This document shows, piece by piece, positions 42,216 to 52,215 of a stretch of 64,000 bases of DNA. Under the pieces are notes generated by a model that saw only the letters and a list, made by a program, of their open reading frames with translations, searched no databases and was not told the origin of the DNA. The stretch spans positions 86,981 to 150,980 of the forward strand of contig CAUYUJ010020750.1 of the NCBI GenBank assembly GCA_963575745.1. The letters are read 5' to 3'. Made by a program: the position numbers and the translations under genes. Origin of the DNA: Prorocentrum cordatum (lineage: Eukaryota > Sar > Dinophyceae > Prorocentrales > Prorocentraceae). Position 1 is the stretch's first letter. Each line of letters starts with the position of its first letter.

Positions 42216-42785
42216 GAGACCTCTTGGGAGCGTCTTCGGGGCTCTTCGAGCCTCTTTCTTAGGCTCCATGGCGGCCTCTTGCCGCCATCCCGGACCGTCT
42301 TAGAGGGCATCTTGGGACCATCTTGGGTCAGACGGGGTCATCTTCGCCGTCTTGGAGGGCATCTTGGGTCGTCTTGGCGACAGTGCAGCGTCATCCTGAC
42401 CATCGGGGGATCGAGCCTGGTCGTCTCTTGGAGAATTGTTGGTGAGCCTTCCAGGGGCTCTCTTGGGATTTTCGGGCGATTTCAGCCGCCACCGTGCCTT
42501 GGTATGATACCGTGAGCTTCCAATAACCCCCTTGGAACTCTCTCCAGGCTCTCTTGTTGGCTTCTTGGAGCTCTCTCTGGGCTCTCTGAGTCCAAAAAGG
42601 CTTGAAAAGGGGCCCCATACTACACCAAGAGGTTCCAAAACGCCTCAGAAGCTCCCTGAACACCCCGCAATCGTGTCATACCAACGTTTCCTGGTATGGT
42701 ACTATTGATGGCTTGCTTTGAATTCTGTGGGGGCCTTCTGGAGGCTCTCTCCGGGCACTCGGGATTTGAGGCCCCTCTTGGATTA
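42216..42785 (+). repeat. degenerate 11-bp CTTGGGGCC-type repeat, block 1
   Basis: Copies of CTTGG spaced mostly 10-12 bp apart, for example CATCTTGGGACCATCTTGG. The translations (LGPSWG, GLLG) form long but meaningless ORFs. The block is more diverged than the later ones. Confidence 0.7.
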
Positions 42786-42945
42786 TCGAAGACGCCTAAG
42801 GCGAATCACCACCGCCCCCTGCCGTCTAGACTCGCCCATGTGGCCGAGCGTTTTGGTAAAGGCTCTGCCAAGCTATCGGACCATGTGTTCCCCCAGCCGT
42901 TGTGGAAACCATTCGGGGAGCACTTTGGGGAGGATGGCGGGGAAG
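42786..42945 (+). repeat. SINE-like dispersed repeat, copy 1 (GGA-tailed)
   Basis: Starts near TCGAAGACGCCTAAGGCGAA and ends near GGAAACCATTCGGGGAGCAC, running into a GGA array. The same sequence recurs at 50,802, 52,070 and, split, near 54,423/54,873; a 3' piece is at 51,215. Confidence 0.75.
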
Positions 42946-43061
42946 ATCAGGAGGAGGCGGAGGAGGAGGAGGATGAGGAGCAGGAGGAGGAGGAAGAGGA
43001 GGGGGAGGAGGAGGAGGAGGAGGAGGAGGAGGAGGAGGAGGAGGAGGAAGAGGATGAGAAA
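42941..43061 (+). repeat. (GGA)n purine array
   Basis: About 120 bp, purine strand on top, directly attached to the 3' end of SINE-like copy 1. Confidence 0.9.
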
Positions 43062-43959
43062 GGGGCATCTTGGGAGCCTCTGGGGACACTCTTGGGGCCT
43101 CCTGGGAGCCTTTTGGGGGCTTCTTGGGGGCCTCATTAGGCCTCTTGGGGGCCTTTTGGGGCTTCTCGGGTGCCTCTTTGGCCGTCTCGGTGGGCTCCTG
43201 GCCCGTCTGACGCAGTCGGAAGCCGTCTTGAGGGCCTCTCTAGGCCGACTTGGGGCCCTCTTGGGGTGCTCCAGGGCCGTTTTGGAGGCCCATCTTGGAC
43301 GTCTTGGCGGCCTCTTGGGCTGTCTTGGGGCCCTCTTGGGACTGTCTTGGGGGCCTCTGGGGCCGTTCTGGGGCCATCCTGGAGGCCTCGTGGGCGATCC
43401 TTAGGCGATCGTTGGGGCTCTTGGGCCGTCTCGGGCCCTCGGTAGGCCGAAGAGACGCAAATGCCAACATCCGTCAAACACCTAAGGAACGTCAATGCGT
43501 TTGGCCTCTTCGGGCCTTCTTGAAGGCCCTCTTGGAGGTCTCTTGGGTCATCTTAGGGCCATCTTGGGGCCATCTTGGGCCGTCTTGGTGGGCTCCTGGC
43601 TCGTCTGGCGCCATCCGAAGCCGTTTTGGGGGCCTCCTGGGCGATCTTGGGCGATCTTTGGGGGCTCTTGGGCCGTCTCGGGCCGTCGGAAGGCCGAAAT
43701 GACGCACATGCCAAAATCTTTCAAACGCCCAAGGACAAACCATGATTTTGGCTTCTTCGGGCCTTCCTGGATGGCCTCTTGGAGGCCTCTTGGGCCGTCT
43801 TGGGTCATCTTAGAGCCATCTTGGGCCGTTTTGGTGGGCTCCTGGCCCGTCGGACGCCGTCGGAAGCAGTCTTGGGGGCCTCTTTGGGCCGACTTGGGGC
43901 CCTCCAGGGCCGTCTTGCAGGCCATTTTGGGCGTCTTGGCGGCCTCTTGGGCCGTCTGG
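43062..43959 (+). repeat. 11-bp repeat block 2 with higher-order units
   Basis: CTTGGGGCC-type units arranged in larger units that share an anchor GGGCCGTCGGAAGGCCGAAA followed by an A-rich segment (ATGCCAAAATCTTTCAAA). Anchors here are near 43,437 and 43,681. The block is the left flank of the full-length LINE. Confidence 0.85.
43946..43959 (+). repeat. left target-site duplication of the LINE (14 bp)
   Basis: CTTGGGCCGTCTGG, directly before the first base of the spliced leader. It is identical to 50,387-50,400, directly after the LINE poly(A). Confidence 0.88.
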
Positions 43960-43981
43960 TCCGTAGCCATTTTGGCTCAAG
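43960..43981 (+). promoter_or_regulatory. dinoflagellate spliced-leader sequence fixed in the genome
   Basis: All 22 positions match the dinoflagellate leader consensus (D, then CCGTAGCCATTTTGGCTC, then AAG) with D = T. It is followed by CAATTC, not by a GT donor, so it is not an SL RNA gene. It was copied from a trans-spliced RNA. Confidence 0.97.
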
Positions 43982-44111
43982 CAATTCGGGCTCGAGCTTT
44001 CGGGCCTGCCTCTGGGCCTTCGCGTGGCGCTTGAGGTCTAGCCTCCCTTCGGGAGGTAGCCGACACAGAGGCAATCCTATTCTCACCATCCAAGAGTTTT
44101 CAGCAGCGGCC

Positions 44112-45569
44112 ATGGCGAACCGCTACTGGAGTAATGATTGGCGTCGCAACAAGGCTACTGTGTCTCATGAACATCGGTGGCGTTGTGACTCATGCGGATG
44201 TGCAAAGAACCTTTCCCGTTTTTGGTTCTGCAAGCAGTGCGGAGGTTTACGCTCTGAAGTCATGGTGTCCCCCCGCGGAGCTGGGGATGAACCTGATGCC
44301 CTTGCCGACGGGAAGCCACTACCTGTTGGCCCGCAGGGAGGTGGTTCCAAAGCAGCTGTTTGGCCACAGTCTGTGGTTGGCAAGGACGAGTCTCTTTCCG
44401 ACGAAGAGCTTAGCCAGCTCGTTTTACTCAGTCGCAAGATGGGGAACCAGGCCCAAGCGGCTGTTCTGCAAGGTCGTCTGGACAGGCGTCGCCAGCAAGA
44501 ACAACCAGTGCCCCTCCAATTTCAGGCTAATTCTTGCGATCGCCAGATCAAGCCGTTGGAAAAGAAATTACGATGAGAGATGGAGCAATACCAAAAATGA
44601 GAACAATGGCTTATTGATAAGAAACGTAGTATCGGTCAGCTTCGTACCCAGTTGGCTGAGCAGTCAAAACGGTACCAGGACCTGGTTGAGCAGATACGAG
44701 TTTCTTTCCAAGGTAAGGAGGATCCTGCAAAGATCGAGGCGGTATCCCAGCAAGTTTCGCTCAAGACCTTCCTGGAGAAGGGTGTTGATATCATCTCATT
44801 TGCCAGCGACAGTATGGAGGAACTCTTTGTGGATCCTGAGATTTATGAGGTTACGGACACGGACCGTCAGGAGCTCGAGACTAGAACAGACAAGTTACGC
44901 AAGGTACTGGCCGAAGCGTCTCAGAGCCTGTTCGGAGAAGCGAAGAAGCACTTCGAGGAGCTCAAAAACGCCCATGCTATTCACGTTCAGAGATGGTCTA
45001 AGAAACGTAACGGTCTTGATGGTCAAGCCAAGGCAGCACAACCCCCTCCTCGAGCTGAAGGCTCAGCTGAGAAAGGTGGTGGTGAATGCCCTGGCAGCTG
45101 TGGAAGCAAAGGATCATCAGCCAGTCATGACGGACCCGACAATGTCAGCCAGGAGGTCAGGACCGACGAGATACTGGCCCAGGCAGGCGCTATCATCGGC
45201 GGCACGGAGTCCAAGGATACCCCCCTGCCTAGGGTCAGCGCAAGGCAGGGGGGTACACATCATCATACGTGTTTGATTTCGTCATCATCTTCAAGTGAGC
45301 TTTGCTGTGAATCTGAGGGCTTTTTCTTCGAGGCTGCACCCGCAGCAGATTTTTTAGGTAGTAACTTTAGTTTTCAGAATGCTGTCGCTCACCTCCGTGG
45401 AGGTGCCGTCGCGTTCCCCCTAGATCCTCTTAGGGCTCTCGAGGCCCTCGGCCCGTCTGAGGATGGGCCCAATTTTGGCCCTGGCCTGGATTCTCGCAGC
45501 CCTGGTTTTGTCTCTTTCAGGACCCCGCCCGAGCCCAGCCCAGGGGACTTCGCTTTGTGTATAGAGACC
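44112..45569 (+). pseudogene. LINE N-terminal region: zinc finger and coiled coil
   Basis: The ATG at 44,112 (GCCATGG) is the first in good context, 130 nt after the leader. The N-terminus holds a zinc finger, HRWRCDSCGCAKNLS then RFWFCKQCGGL (C-x2-C-x11-C-x2-C), resembling RanBP2-type fingers that bind single-stranded RNA. A predicted coiled coil follows (about 44,540-44,990). TGA codons at 44,574 and 44,598 interrupt the coiled coil; both could derive from CGA. After 45,010 the chain is Pro/Gly/Ser-rich and leads in the same frame into the endonuclease, so ORF1 and ORF2 may be one ORF in this family. Confidence 0.75.
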
Positions 45570-46937
45570 TGCAATGCCACCTCCTGGGGGTCTTGCAAAT
45601 AATGGTTGGCGCACACGAGTTCGCACGTGGTCGCTCTTCAAGAACATCATATACCTTCAGATTCTGGATGCAAAGAAGCTGCCGAGTGGTGCCTGCGCAA
45701 TGGCTGGACATGCATTTTTGCACCTGCTGGCCCTGGTCGGGGAGAAGGTAGCAGTGGAGGTGTGGCGATCCTGGCAAGATCCTTCCTAGGATTCCATGAA
45801 CTCGAGCAAGGCCCCATCCTATACCCTCATCGTGCTGTGGGGGGTATAATCCATCTTCCAGGAAGTTCAGAGCACCCCTTCTTCCTGGCGTCAGTTTATT
45901 TGCACCATTCAGAGGGCTTGACGAACCGAAATTTGTCCATATTGAGTGCAGTGGGCGCTGCCTCTACCTTATACTCGGATGAGGCTGTGATCGCAGCCGA
46001 TTTTAACATGTCCCCTGACGATATCATAGCTGGCGGCTTCCCCGAGAAGCTTGGAGGGGACGTCGTGTTTCCGCAGGTTGGAGGTGCCTGCAGCACTACG
46101 GGAGGGCCAAAAGTTTTGGACTTCTTCGTGGTCACCCCTGGGATTTACAAAGTCATTCAGGCCGTGGAAACAGTCGAAACGTCCCGCATTACTCCCCATT
46201 CACCTGTTCAGTTGATTGTATTTCCGAAGGCCTGCAGGATGCAAGCCCCCGCCTTCGCGAAGCCGCCCCCGGTGCCTGCTGTCAAGCCTGTCGGGCCTGA
46301 CCCTAAGCCCCCGTCTTGGGATAAACTCCAGGGGCTGGCCAGGGGCATCATCAACTCCCTGGTCCCTGGTGAGGGCGTCAGCGACCAGCTTGATGGGCTT
46401 TCGAGGTTGTACAGCCGTTGGGCCCGTATGGCTGAGGTTGAGGTTGCCTCTGCTGCCCAGGTCTCGTTACCGTATTGGGGTGCCAGGGGTAAAATGCCGA
46501 AGCTTCGTTGGGTTCCTGTTTTCAAGGCTGATTCTTGCAAGGGCCGTCACCCAGAGCTGTTCGGCCTCAAGTGGTTTTTGCTGACTTTCAAGAAGTGGGC
46601 TTACGCGTCGCCCACTTCCAAGGAGCTCGGGCTCAAAGCTGCTCTGCTGCTGAGCCCTCCTGCCGAGATGGAGGCGGGTCTCGCCACTTGTCGTGAATTG
46701 ATTTCTCAGACGCAGGAATTTGTCCGTCTTGCGCAGAAGGAAGGTTCGGCTGAGTTTTCTGATAGAGAGTCGTTTCCGCTTGGCGTTGAGGGGGCCCAGG
46801 TTCCCGAGGTTGCCCTGGGCCCTGGGGCCCCCAAACCTGCTCTGGTTTCTTTAGGTTTAGACGATGCCTATGCCGACCCTTTCGGCGATCTGGACCAGGC
46901 CGAGCAGGCCATGCACGAGTGCACGTTTGACGGGTAA
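45570..46937 (+). pseudogene. LINE APE-type endonuclease
   Basis: Nicks target DNA to prime reverse transcription. Motifs are IETCNATSWGS (catalytic Asn region), VVALQEHHI (Glu), GSSGGVAILARS, VIAADFNMSPDDI (Asp/Asn), KVLDFFVV (Asp) and RITPHSPVQL (SPH-type end). A TAA at 45,600-45,602 lies between the first motif and the rest, all in one frame. From about 46,240 to 46,937 a linker follows (KACRMQAPAFAKPPPVPAVK onwards). It ends with TAA at 46,935-46,937, also in frame with the RT segment. Confidence 0.85.
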
Positions 46938-46955
46938 GGTTTCCCTCTTCCCCTC

Positions 46956-48549
46956 GTGAGCCGCGCGCGGGCTCGAAATATGTTGGTCGGGGCGCAAGCC
47001 CCTAGTGATGTCTGCTGCAACCCTATGGCAGGCAGGCGCATTCAGGAGCGACCGCCCCATCTTAGAGAGCTACTTCGCTGGCTGGAGTCCGCGGTGGCTT
47101 CGGCTCAGAGCAAGGCCAGGACTGACGGGACCAGAGGTTGGAAAACTTGGCTTAGACATAACATCGAGTTAGGGGGGAGAAATGCGCACCCCGCCCGTCG
47201 GCCTGCTGCGGGCTGGAAACCCTCGACGACATTGAGCTCTTCGGGTGTTGTGGTTTCCGATCCCCTGTCCCTTGTCGAAGGGCAGGCAGATAAAATCTCG
47301 GACTTGTGGGGGGCCTCCAAGAGGCCGAGGCCTCCAGGGGCCAGGACGGTCACGGTGCCCCTCCCCCTGTTGTCGGTCGAGTTTGTTAGGTCTGTCTCTA
47401 GGAAGTATTCCCTGAGGACCGCTTGTGGGCTGGATGGGTTTCATATGCGACATTATTCCTGGATGAGTGATGAATGTCTGGAAACGGTTTGCTACATCAT
47501 GTGCATAATGGAATTATGGTTTACCCTTCCAGCCCAGCTACAGGTTGTGCAGCTCGCACTTCTTATGGAACCTTCTGGTGGCTGGAGGCCGATAGGTCTC
47601 TTCTGCTCTATATGCCGTCTCTGGGGCCGCTGCAGGCGCTGCTACGCCCTACAGTGGGAGCTGCAGTACCAGAGGAGTTTCTATGCTGGTCAGTCGTTCG
47701 CGTCAGCCAGCGATGTGGTATGGAGGCAAAGCTTCAGGGCAGAGACCTCCAACTCCTCGGGTAAAGTTAGCGCTACTCTTTTGTGGGGCATGGCCAAGTT
47801 CTATGAAGGTATATGCCTAAGGCGTCTAGAATATCACTGCAACAAGTTCAACTTTCCCCCCTGCTATGTTTCGTCTGGCTATATCCTCGTATCAGTCGGC
47901 TCGGTTTGTCTGCCTCGCTGGGTATGTCTCGGGGCCCTTTTACGCCATGAAAGGGGTCAAAGCTGGATGTAGTTTCGCCACTTCGTTCGTGGAAGTTTAC
48001 ACCGCCGAGGCCTTTACCAACATTCAGTATCCTAACAATGTATCGTTCGACCAGTACATCGACGATAGCGCTGTTTCTGCTGTCGGATCTGTGTCTGAGG
48101 TAGTGCATGGTCTCAAGAGTGCCAGTACGCAACTCTTTCAAGCTATCACGCATGACTGTGGCTGCAGGATTGCGGTGGACAAGGCCGCGCTGGTGAGCTC
48201 TAGTCATGCGGTGACCAGGGCCATGCGCGAGTTTTTGGGGCCGTATGCTGGCAAGGAGACAGACAGCGCGGTCAACTTAGGCATTGATGATGCAGGTGGC
48301 AAAGCCAGACGGGCGGCCCGTCGAGGCACAAAGTTCCGTGCTAGAGCTCAGCATCTTAAGCAGGCTACCAACAATATTATCTGGATGAAGTGCGGCCTTG
48401 GGAAGTACTATAACCGTATTTGGATCACCGGGGCTCTTCCCGGTATTTTATACGGTTCTGAAATCAATGGGTTGTCTGATTTTGAGTCATTGAAGGTTGG
48501 GGGGAGGCAGGGAAGGTTCTTAGGCCCAGCGCCAAAGGACGATCCCTGA
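46956..48549 (+). pseudogene. LINE reverse transcriptase
   Basis: Frame 46,956-47,870 covers the RT N-terminal part: RTACGLDGFHMRHYSW, then ALLMEPSGGWRPIGLF (the GGxRPI motif) and LLWGMAKFYEGI, where the catalytic Asp of the LxxDxxKFYE motif seems replaced (Met-Ala). A frameshift near 47,880 moves the rest to 47,866-48,549. That part holds GVKAGCSFATSFVEVYTAEAF, the active-site QYIDDSAVSAV (48,055-48,066) and VDKAALVSSS. The thumb-like part GKARRAARRGTKFRAR and GILYGSEINGLSD follows. The stop at 48,547 ends the segment; the next frame continues. Confidence 0.88.
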
Positions 48550-49434
48550 TGGCGACTATGATATGCCACAATGATCCTGTCTGGCTTGGAGCTGTTTCTC
48601 CTATTCTTCGTTATTCCAAGGAGGTTTGGGCGCTACAGACGCACTCCTACCCGTTTTCGCTTAGTTGGAAGCAATTGCGGGAGGGATGGGGGGTGGTTTT
48701 CGCTCGGCCTGAACCGCTTTGGAGGCAAGTTTCAGGACCTCTGTCGGCTTTAAGACTTTCGCTGAAGAGAATTGGTTGGCAGATGGTCGATTTCGTTACT
48801 TGTGTCAATGACTTTGGCGAGACCTTTCTTCTCGCTGCTTTGCCGCCAGCGATGGGTAAGCAAATGCTCCACGCAGCCTCGCTCCGCAGTCTCGAGAGGG
48901 AAGCGGCTGTCAAGGCCAAGGTCGAGTGCCCTCGTCTTTGTTTCGACATCGTCCGCAATCGTCTAAGATCGTCTAAGATCTCTTATCTCGGGAACGGTTG
49001 TATTCGAGCTCTTGCGTGTGAAGCAGTGCGGACGTATGACCGTGCAGAAAAATCTGGATATCTTGTCAACAAAGTTTGTGCTTTGTCTGGGAAAAAAAGG
49101 AGATACTACGTTCCACAGGCTCTGGAGTTGCCCGTCTGTTGCCTCGTTAAGAGAAGAGCTGGTGGATCCCGATATTCTCAGGATGGCCGCTGACGCGGAT
49201 ATGTCCGACCCCCTCGACCACCTGCTGTTCAACAGGGGCCTCTTCCCTCATCCTGGGGATAGCTTTCCTAGGCCTGCTAGCGAGAACGGACCCGTTCAAG
49301 CCCGCGTGCTCTGGGACGACCCCCCCCCCCCCAGGGTGGTGGCGCACTTGCAGGCAATGTCTTTGTTGGTGGCAGCTGCCATCGACACGAGATTAGCGAA
49401 TTGTCCCGTGCGGGATATGGGCTTGTGGCTCTAG
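48549..49434 (+). pseudogene. LINE RT C-terminal (thumb/connection) region and Cys-His segment
   Basis: The frame at 48,549-49,080 reads DPVWLGAVSPILRYSKEVWA and VSGPLSALRLSLKRIGWQMV, typical of the region after RT in dinoflagellate LINEs. After a frameshift near 49,050 the frame 49,012-49,434 gives ILSTKFVLCLGKKGDTTFHR then LWSCPS, a Cys-His motif whose first Cys may be lost. The minus-strand LINE has the fuller form (DKCLLCG, GTLFHR, CP). It leads to the RNase H start. Confidence 0.75.
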
Positions 49435-50354
49435 GCGATGATGGTCGTAGGCTTGGCAGGCTCCTCGGGCCCGTGCACGCCCCTTTCCCCCAGACGTCCC
49501 AGTGTTCCGAATTTGCGGGAATTGCCCGCGGTGGAATGGAGATCAGTGGCCCTTCCACCTTTTACTCTGACTGTGCTAATGTCGCTCAGCAGTGCCAAGC
49601 CCAGTGCCAAGCCCCCCCTGTCGCCCAGCTCAGTTATAAGCGCCCGTTCGCGGGGCTAATGATGCTGTTTCGGGTAGGGGTTGCTTTAATCGGCGAGGTC
49701 GTTAAAGTCAAAGCCCATCTCGACCCGCGCGAAGCGGGAATTTCTCACCAGGAGCGCTGGCTGCGCACTGGGAATTCAGAGGCCGACGAGGCCGCTAAGC
49801 TTGCCGCTTGGTCTCATCCTAGGGCTTCAGACGGCGAGCTCAGAGAGCTCGACTTGCGTATTCGTATTTCTAAGGCGGTGTGCTCCCTGGCGGCCAATCT
49901 CCTTCCCAGGTGGCCCCGCCTCGATTTGTCTGATGCCCCCTGGATAGCTCCGCCGCCCGAGCCCAATGAGCCCCAGGGCCCTCCCCATGTGTGGGCTGAC
50001 GTCTCCTACGGTGCTCGCAATCTCTGGAGGTGTCAGAACTGCTCGCGGGGGCGCGCTATCGAGGGTTCTGGTCTGCCCCCGCCGCTTGGTGTTTGTGTCG
50101 ATTCTTCTCGCCTGGCCGGCCCAGTTTTGCGGGAGTTATTAGGCCATGTTCCTGTCACGATTCCCGTTTCTAATGGCACGGTTATTACAGTTTGTATCCG
50201 TTGCTATTCTTATGCCGCTCACAGCCATGTTCGAGGCTTGGCTAAGGAGTGTACTAAGCCCACGCCCAAGCAGAGAACCTTGTTCAATCGAATCTGCAGG
50301 GGACGGCACCCACAAAGGGATGACCTCACGGTGGGGCCAGTGCCGTGGTGCTAA
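49401..50354 (+). pseudogene. LINE RNase H and C-terminal CCHC knuckle
   Basis: RNase H motifs are RAGYGLVALGDDGR, QCSEFAGIA (Glu), FYSDCANVAQQC (Asp), VVKVKAHLD and RTGNSEADEAAKLAA (Asp). After a Pro-rich linker with an extra Cys pair (LWRCQNCSRG), the C-terminus carries VCIRCYSYAAHSHVRGLAKE with C next (C-x2-C-x7-H-x7-C), then NRICRGRHP. This matches the minus-strand LINE at 23.5 kb. The frame ends at 50,352-50,354, 23 nt before the poly(A). Confidence 0.85.
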
Positions 50355-50386
50355 TCTTTCGCCTCGTAGTTCATGTCAAAAAAAAA

Positions 50387-50400
50387 CTTGGGCCGTCTGG
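50387..50400 (+). repeat. right target-site duplication of the LINE (14 bp)
   Basis: CTTGGGCCGTCTGG follows the nine-A tail (50,378-50,386) and equals the 14 bp before the leader at 43,946-43,959. Confidence 0.88.
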
Positions 50401-50800
50401 GGGCCCTCTTGGGGCCGTCTTGGGGGCTTCTTGGGCAGCCCTGAGGCCATATTGGAGGCCTCTTGGGAACTCTGGGGGCGATCTTCGGGGCCTCTTGGGC
50501 CGTCTTGGGCCGTCGGAAGGCCGAAAAGGAGCAACTACGAAACTCCTGCAACAACCTAGGGGGATCTCAACGACTTAAGCCTCTTCGGTCCCTCTTGGAG
50601 GTCTTCGAGGCCGCTGGGGCCGTCTTGGAAGCCTCTTCGGCTGTCTTGGGCCACCTTGAGGCCATCTTAGGCCGTCTTGGATGCATCTTGGGTCGTCTTG
50701 GAGGCCATCTTGGGCCATCTCGGCGGTCTTGAAACCCATCTTGATCCATCTTGGGACCATCTTTCGGGGGAAGTGTGGGCCTTCGGGTGCGGTGGATCGA
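50387..50800 (+). repeat. 11-bp repeat block 3
   Basis: Continuation of the array interrupted by the LINE, with one anchor (GGGCCGTCGGAAGGCCGAAA at about 50,510). Confidence 0.85.
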
Positions 50801-50801
50801 A

Positions 50802-50960
50802 GACGCCTAAGGCGAATCACCGCCGCTCCCTGCCTTCTAGAATCGCCCATGTGGCCGAGCGTTGTGGCAAAAGCTTTTCCAAGCTATCGGGCCATGTGTT
50901 CCCCCAGCCGTTGTGGAAAGCCTTCGGAGAACACGTGGCGAAGGATGGCGGAGAAGATCA
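50802..50960 (+). repeat. SINE-like dispersed repeat, copy 2 (GGA-tailed)
   Basis: TCGAAGACGCCTAAGGCGAA through GGAAAGCCTTCGGAGAACAC, like copy 1, again running into a GGA array. Confidence 0.78.
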
Positions 50961-51052
50961 TGAGGATGTGGAGGAGGAGGTGGAGGAGGAGGAGGAGGTG
51001 GAGGAGAAAGGAGGAGGCTGCGGAAGAGGAGGAGGAGAAGAAGGAGGAAGAG
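50961..51052 (+). repeat. (GGA)n purine array
   Basis: About 90 bp with GTG variants; purine strand on top; attached to SINE-like copy 2. Confidence 0.88.
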
Positions 51053-52069
51053 GGAACATCTTGGGAGCCTCTGGGGACACTCTTGGAGCCGCCTGGGAGC
51101 TGCTCATTGGAGGCCTCTTGGGGGCCTCTTGGGAAGTGTTGGGCAATCTTGACGCCATGTAAGGCCGTTTTGGAGGCATTTTGGGCCGTCTTGGAGGCAT
51201 CTTGGGGGGCGAAGCTATCGGACCATGTGTTCCCCGAGTCGGTTTGAAAAGCCTTCGGGGAACGCGTGGGGGAGGAAAAGGAAGAGGATGAGAAGGAGGA
51301 AAAAGGAGAATGGGGAGGATGCCTCTTCGGAGCCTCTTGAGGCACTCTTGGGCTCGATTGGGCCATCTTGGGACCGTCTTGGAGACCATGTTGGAGCCTC
51401 TAGAGGGCCTCTTGGGGCCTTTTGGGACTTCTCGGGGGCCTCTTTGGCCGTCTTAGGGCGTTCCTGGCCCGTCTGACGCCATCGGGAGCCGTCTTGGGGG
51501 CCTCTCTGAAACGGCTTGGGGCCCTCTTGGGGCACTTCGGGGCCGTCTCGGAGGCCATCTTGGGCGTCTTGGAGGCTTCTTGGCCTGTCTTGGGGCCCTC
51601 TTGGGGCCGTCTTGGTGGCCTCTTGGGCCGTCATGGGGCCATCTTGGGGGCCTCGTGGGCGATCTTGTGGCGATCTTGGGGGCCTCTTGGGCCATCTCGG
51701 GCCGTCGGTAGGCCGAAAAGAAGCACATGCCAACATCCGTCAAACACTAAAGGAACATCAGTGTTTTTGGCCTCTTCGGGCCCTCCTGGAGGACCTCTTG
51801 GAGGCCTCTGGGGGGCCTCTTGGGCCGTCTTGGGCCGTCTTAGACTCTCTTAGGCCGTCTTGGAGGCCATCTTGGGCCATCTTGGGCCAACGTGGCCATC
51901 TTGGCGCCATCTTGAGCCATCTTGGAGGATTTTTTTCCGGATTGGGGTCGGGTGGCCGGCGGGACGGGCCGAAGCCCCAGGGAGAGTTCTTTTGGAAAAA
52001 GATGTTTTGGATTGTTTTGGAAAAGAACCAAAACCAAAACCGAAAGGATTCAGCACGTCAGGCACCCTT
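51053..52069 (+). repeat. 11-bp repeat block 4, with partial SINE-like end
   Basis: CTTGGGGCC-type units with an anchor near 51,703. At 51,211-51,320 lies a 3' fragment of the SINE-like repeat (GGACCATGTGTTCCCCGAG) followed by a short GGA/GAA tract. Confidence 0.8.
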
Positions 52070-52215
52070 GCGATCGAAGACGCCTACGGCGAATCACCGC
52101 CGCCCCCTGCCTTTTTGGAAACGCCTATGTGGCCAAACGTTGAGGCCAGACCTGCCAAGCTATCAGACCATGTGTTCCCCGAATCGGTTTGGAAAGCCTT
52201 CGGGGATCACGTGGG
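52070..52215 (+). repeat. SINE-like dispersed repeat, copy 3
   Basis: GATCGAAGACGCCTACGGCG through GGAAAGCCTTCGGGGATCAC. Unlike copies 1 and 2 it has no GGA tail and passes directly into the 11-bp repeat. Confidence 0.75.

Larger units (their letters stand above)
43960..50386 (+). mobile_element. full-length LINE starting with the dinoflagellate spliced leader
   Basis: A 6,427-bp non-LTR retrotransposon. It starts with an exact spliced-leader sequence and ends in a run of nine A. It encodes a zinc-finger/coiled-coil N-terminal region, an APE-type endonuclease, RT, RNase H and a CCHC knuckle. A 14-bp direct duplication borders it. It interrupts an 11-bp repeat array. The reading frame carries at least three stop codons and three frameshifts, so this copy is dead. 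Endonuclease-RT-RNase H order is typical of APE-type LINEs (I/R1-like groups); the exact clade needs a tree. Confidence 0.92.

Noticed and set aside
43960-43981. Spliced-leader RNA gene
   Set aside because: The leader is followed by CAATTC rather than a GT splice donor and there is no SL RNA intron-like body; it is part of a LINE copy. The same holds at 56,471 and 60,485.
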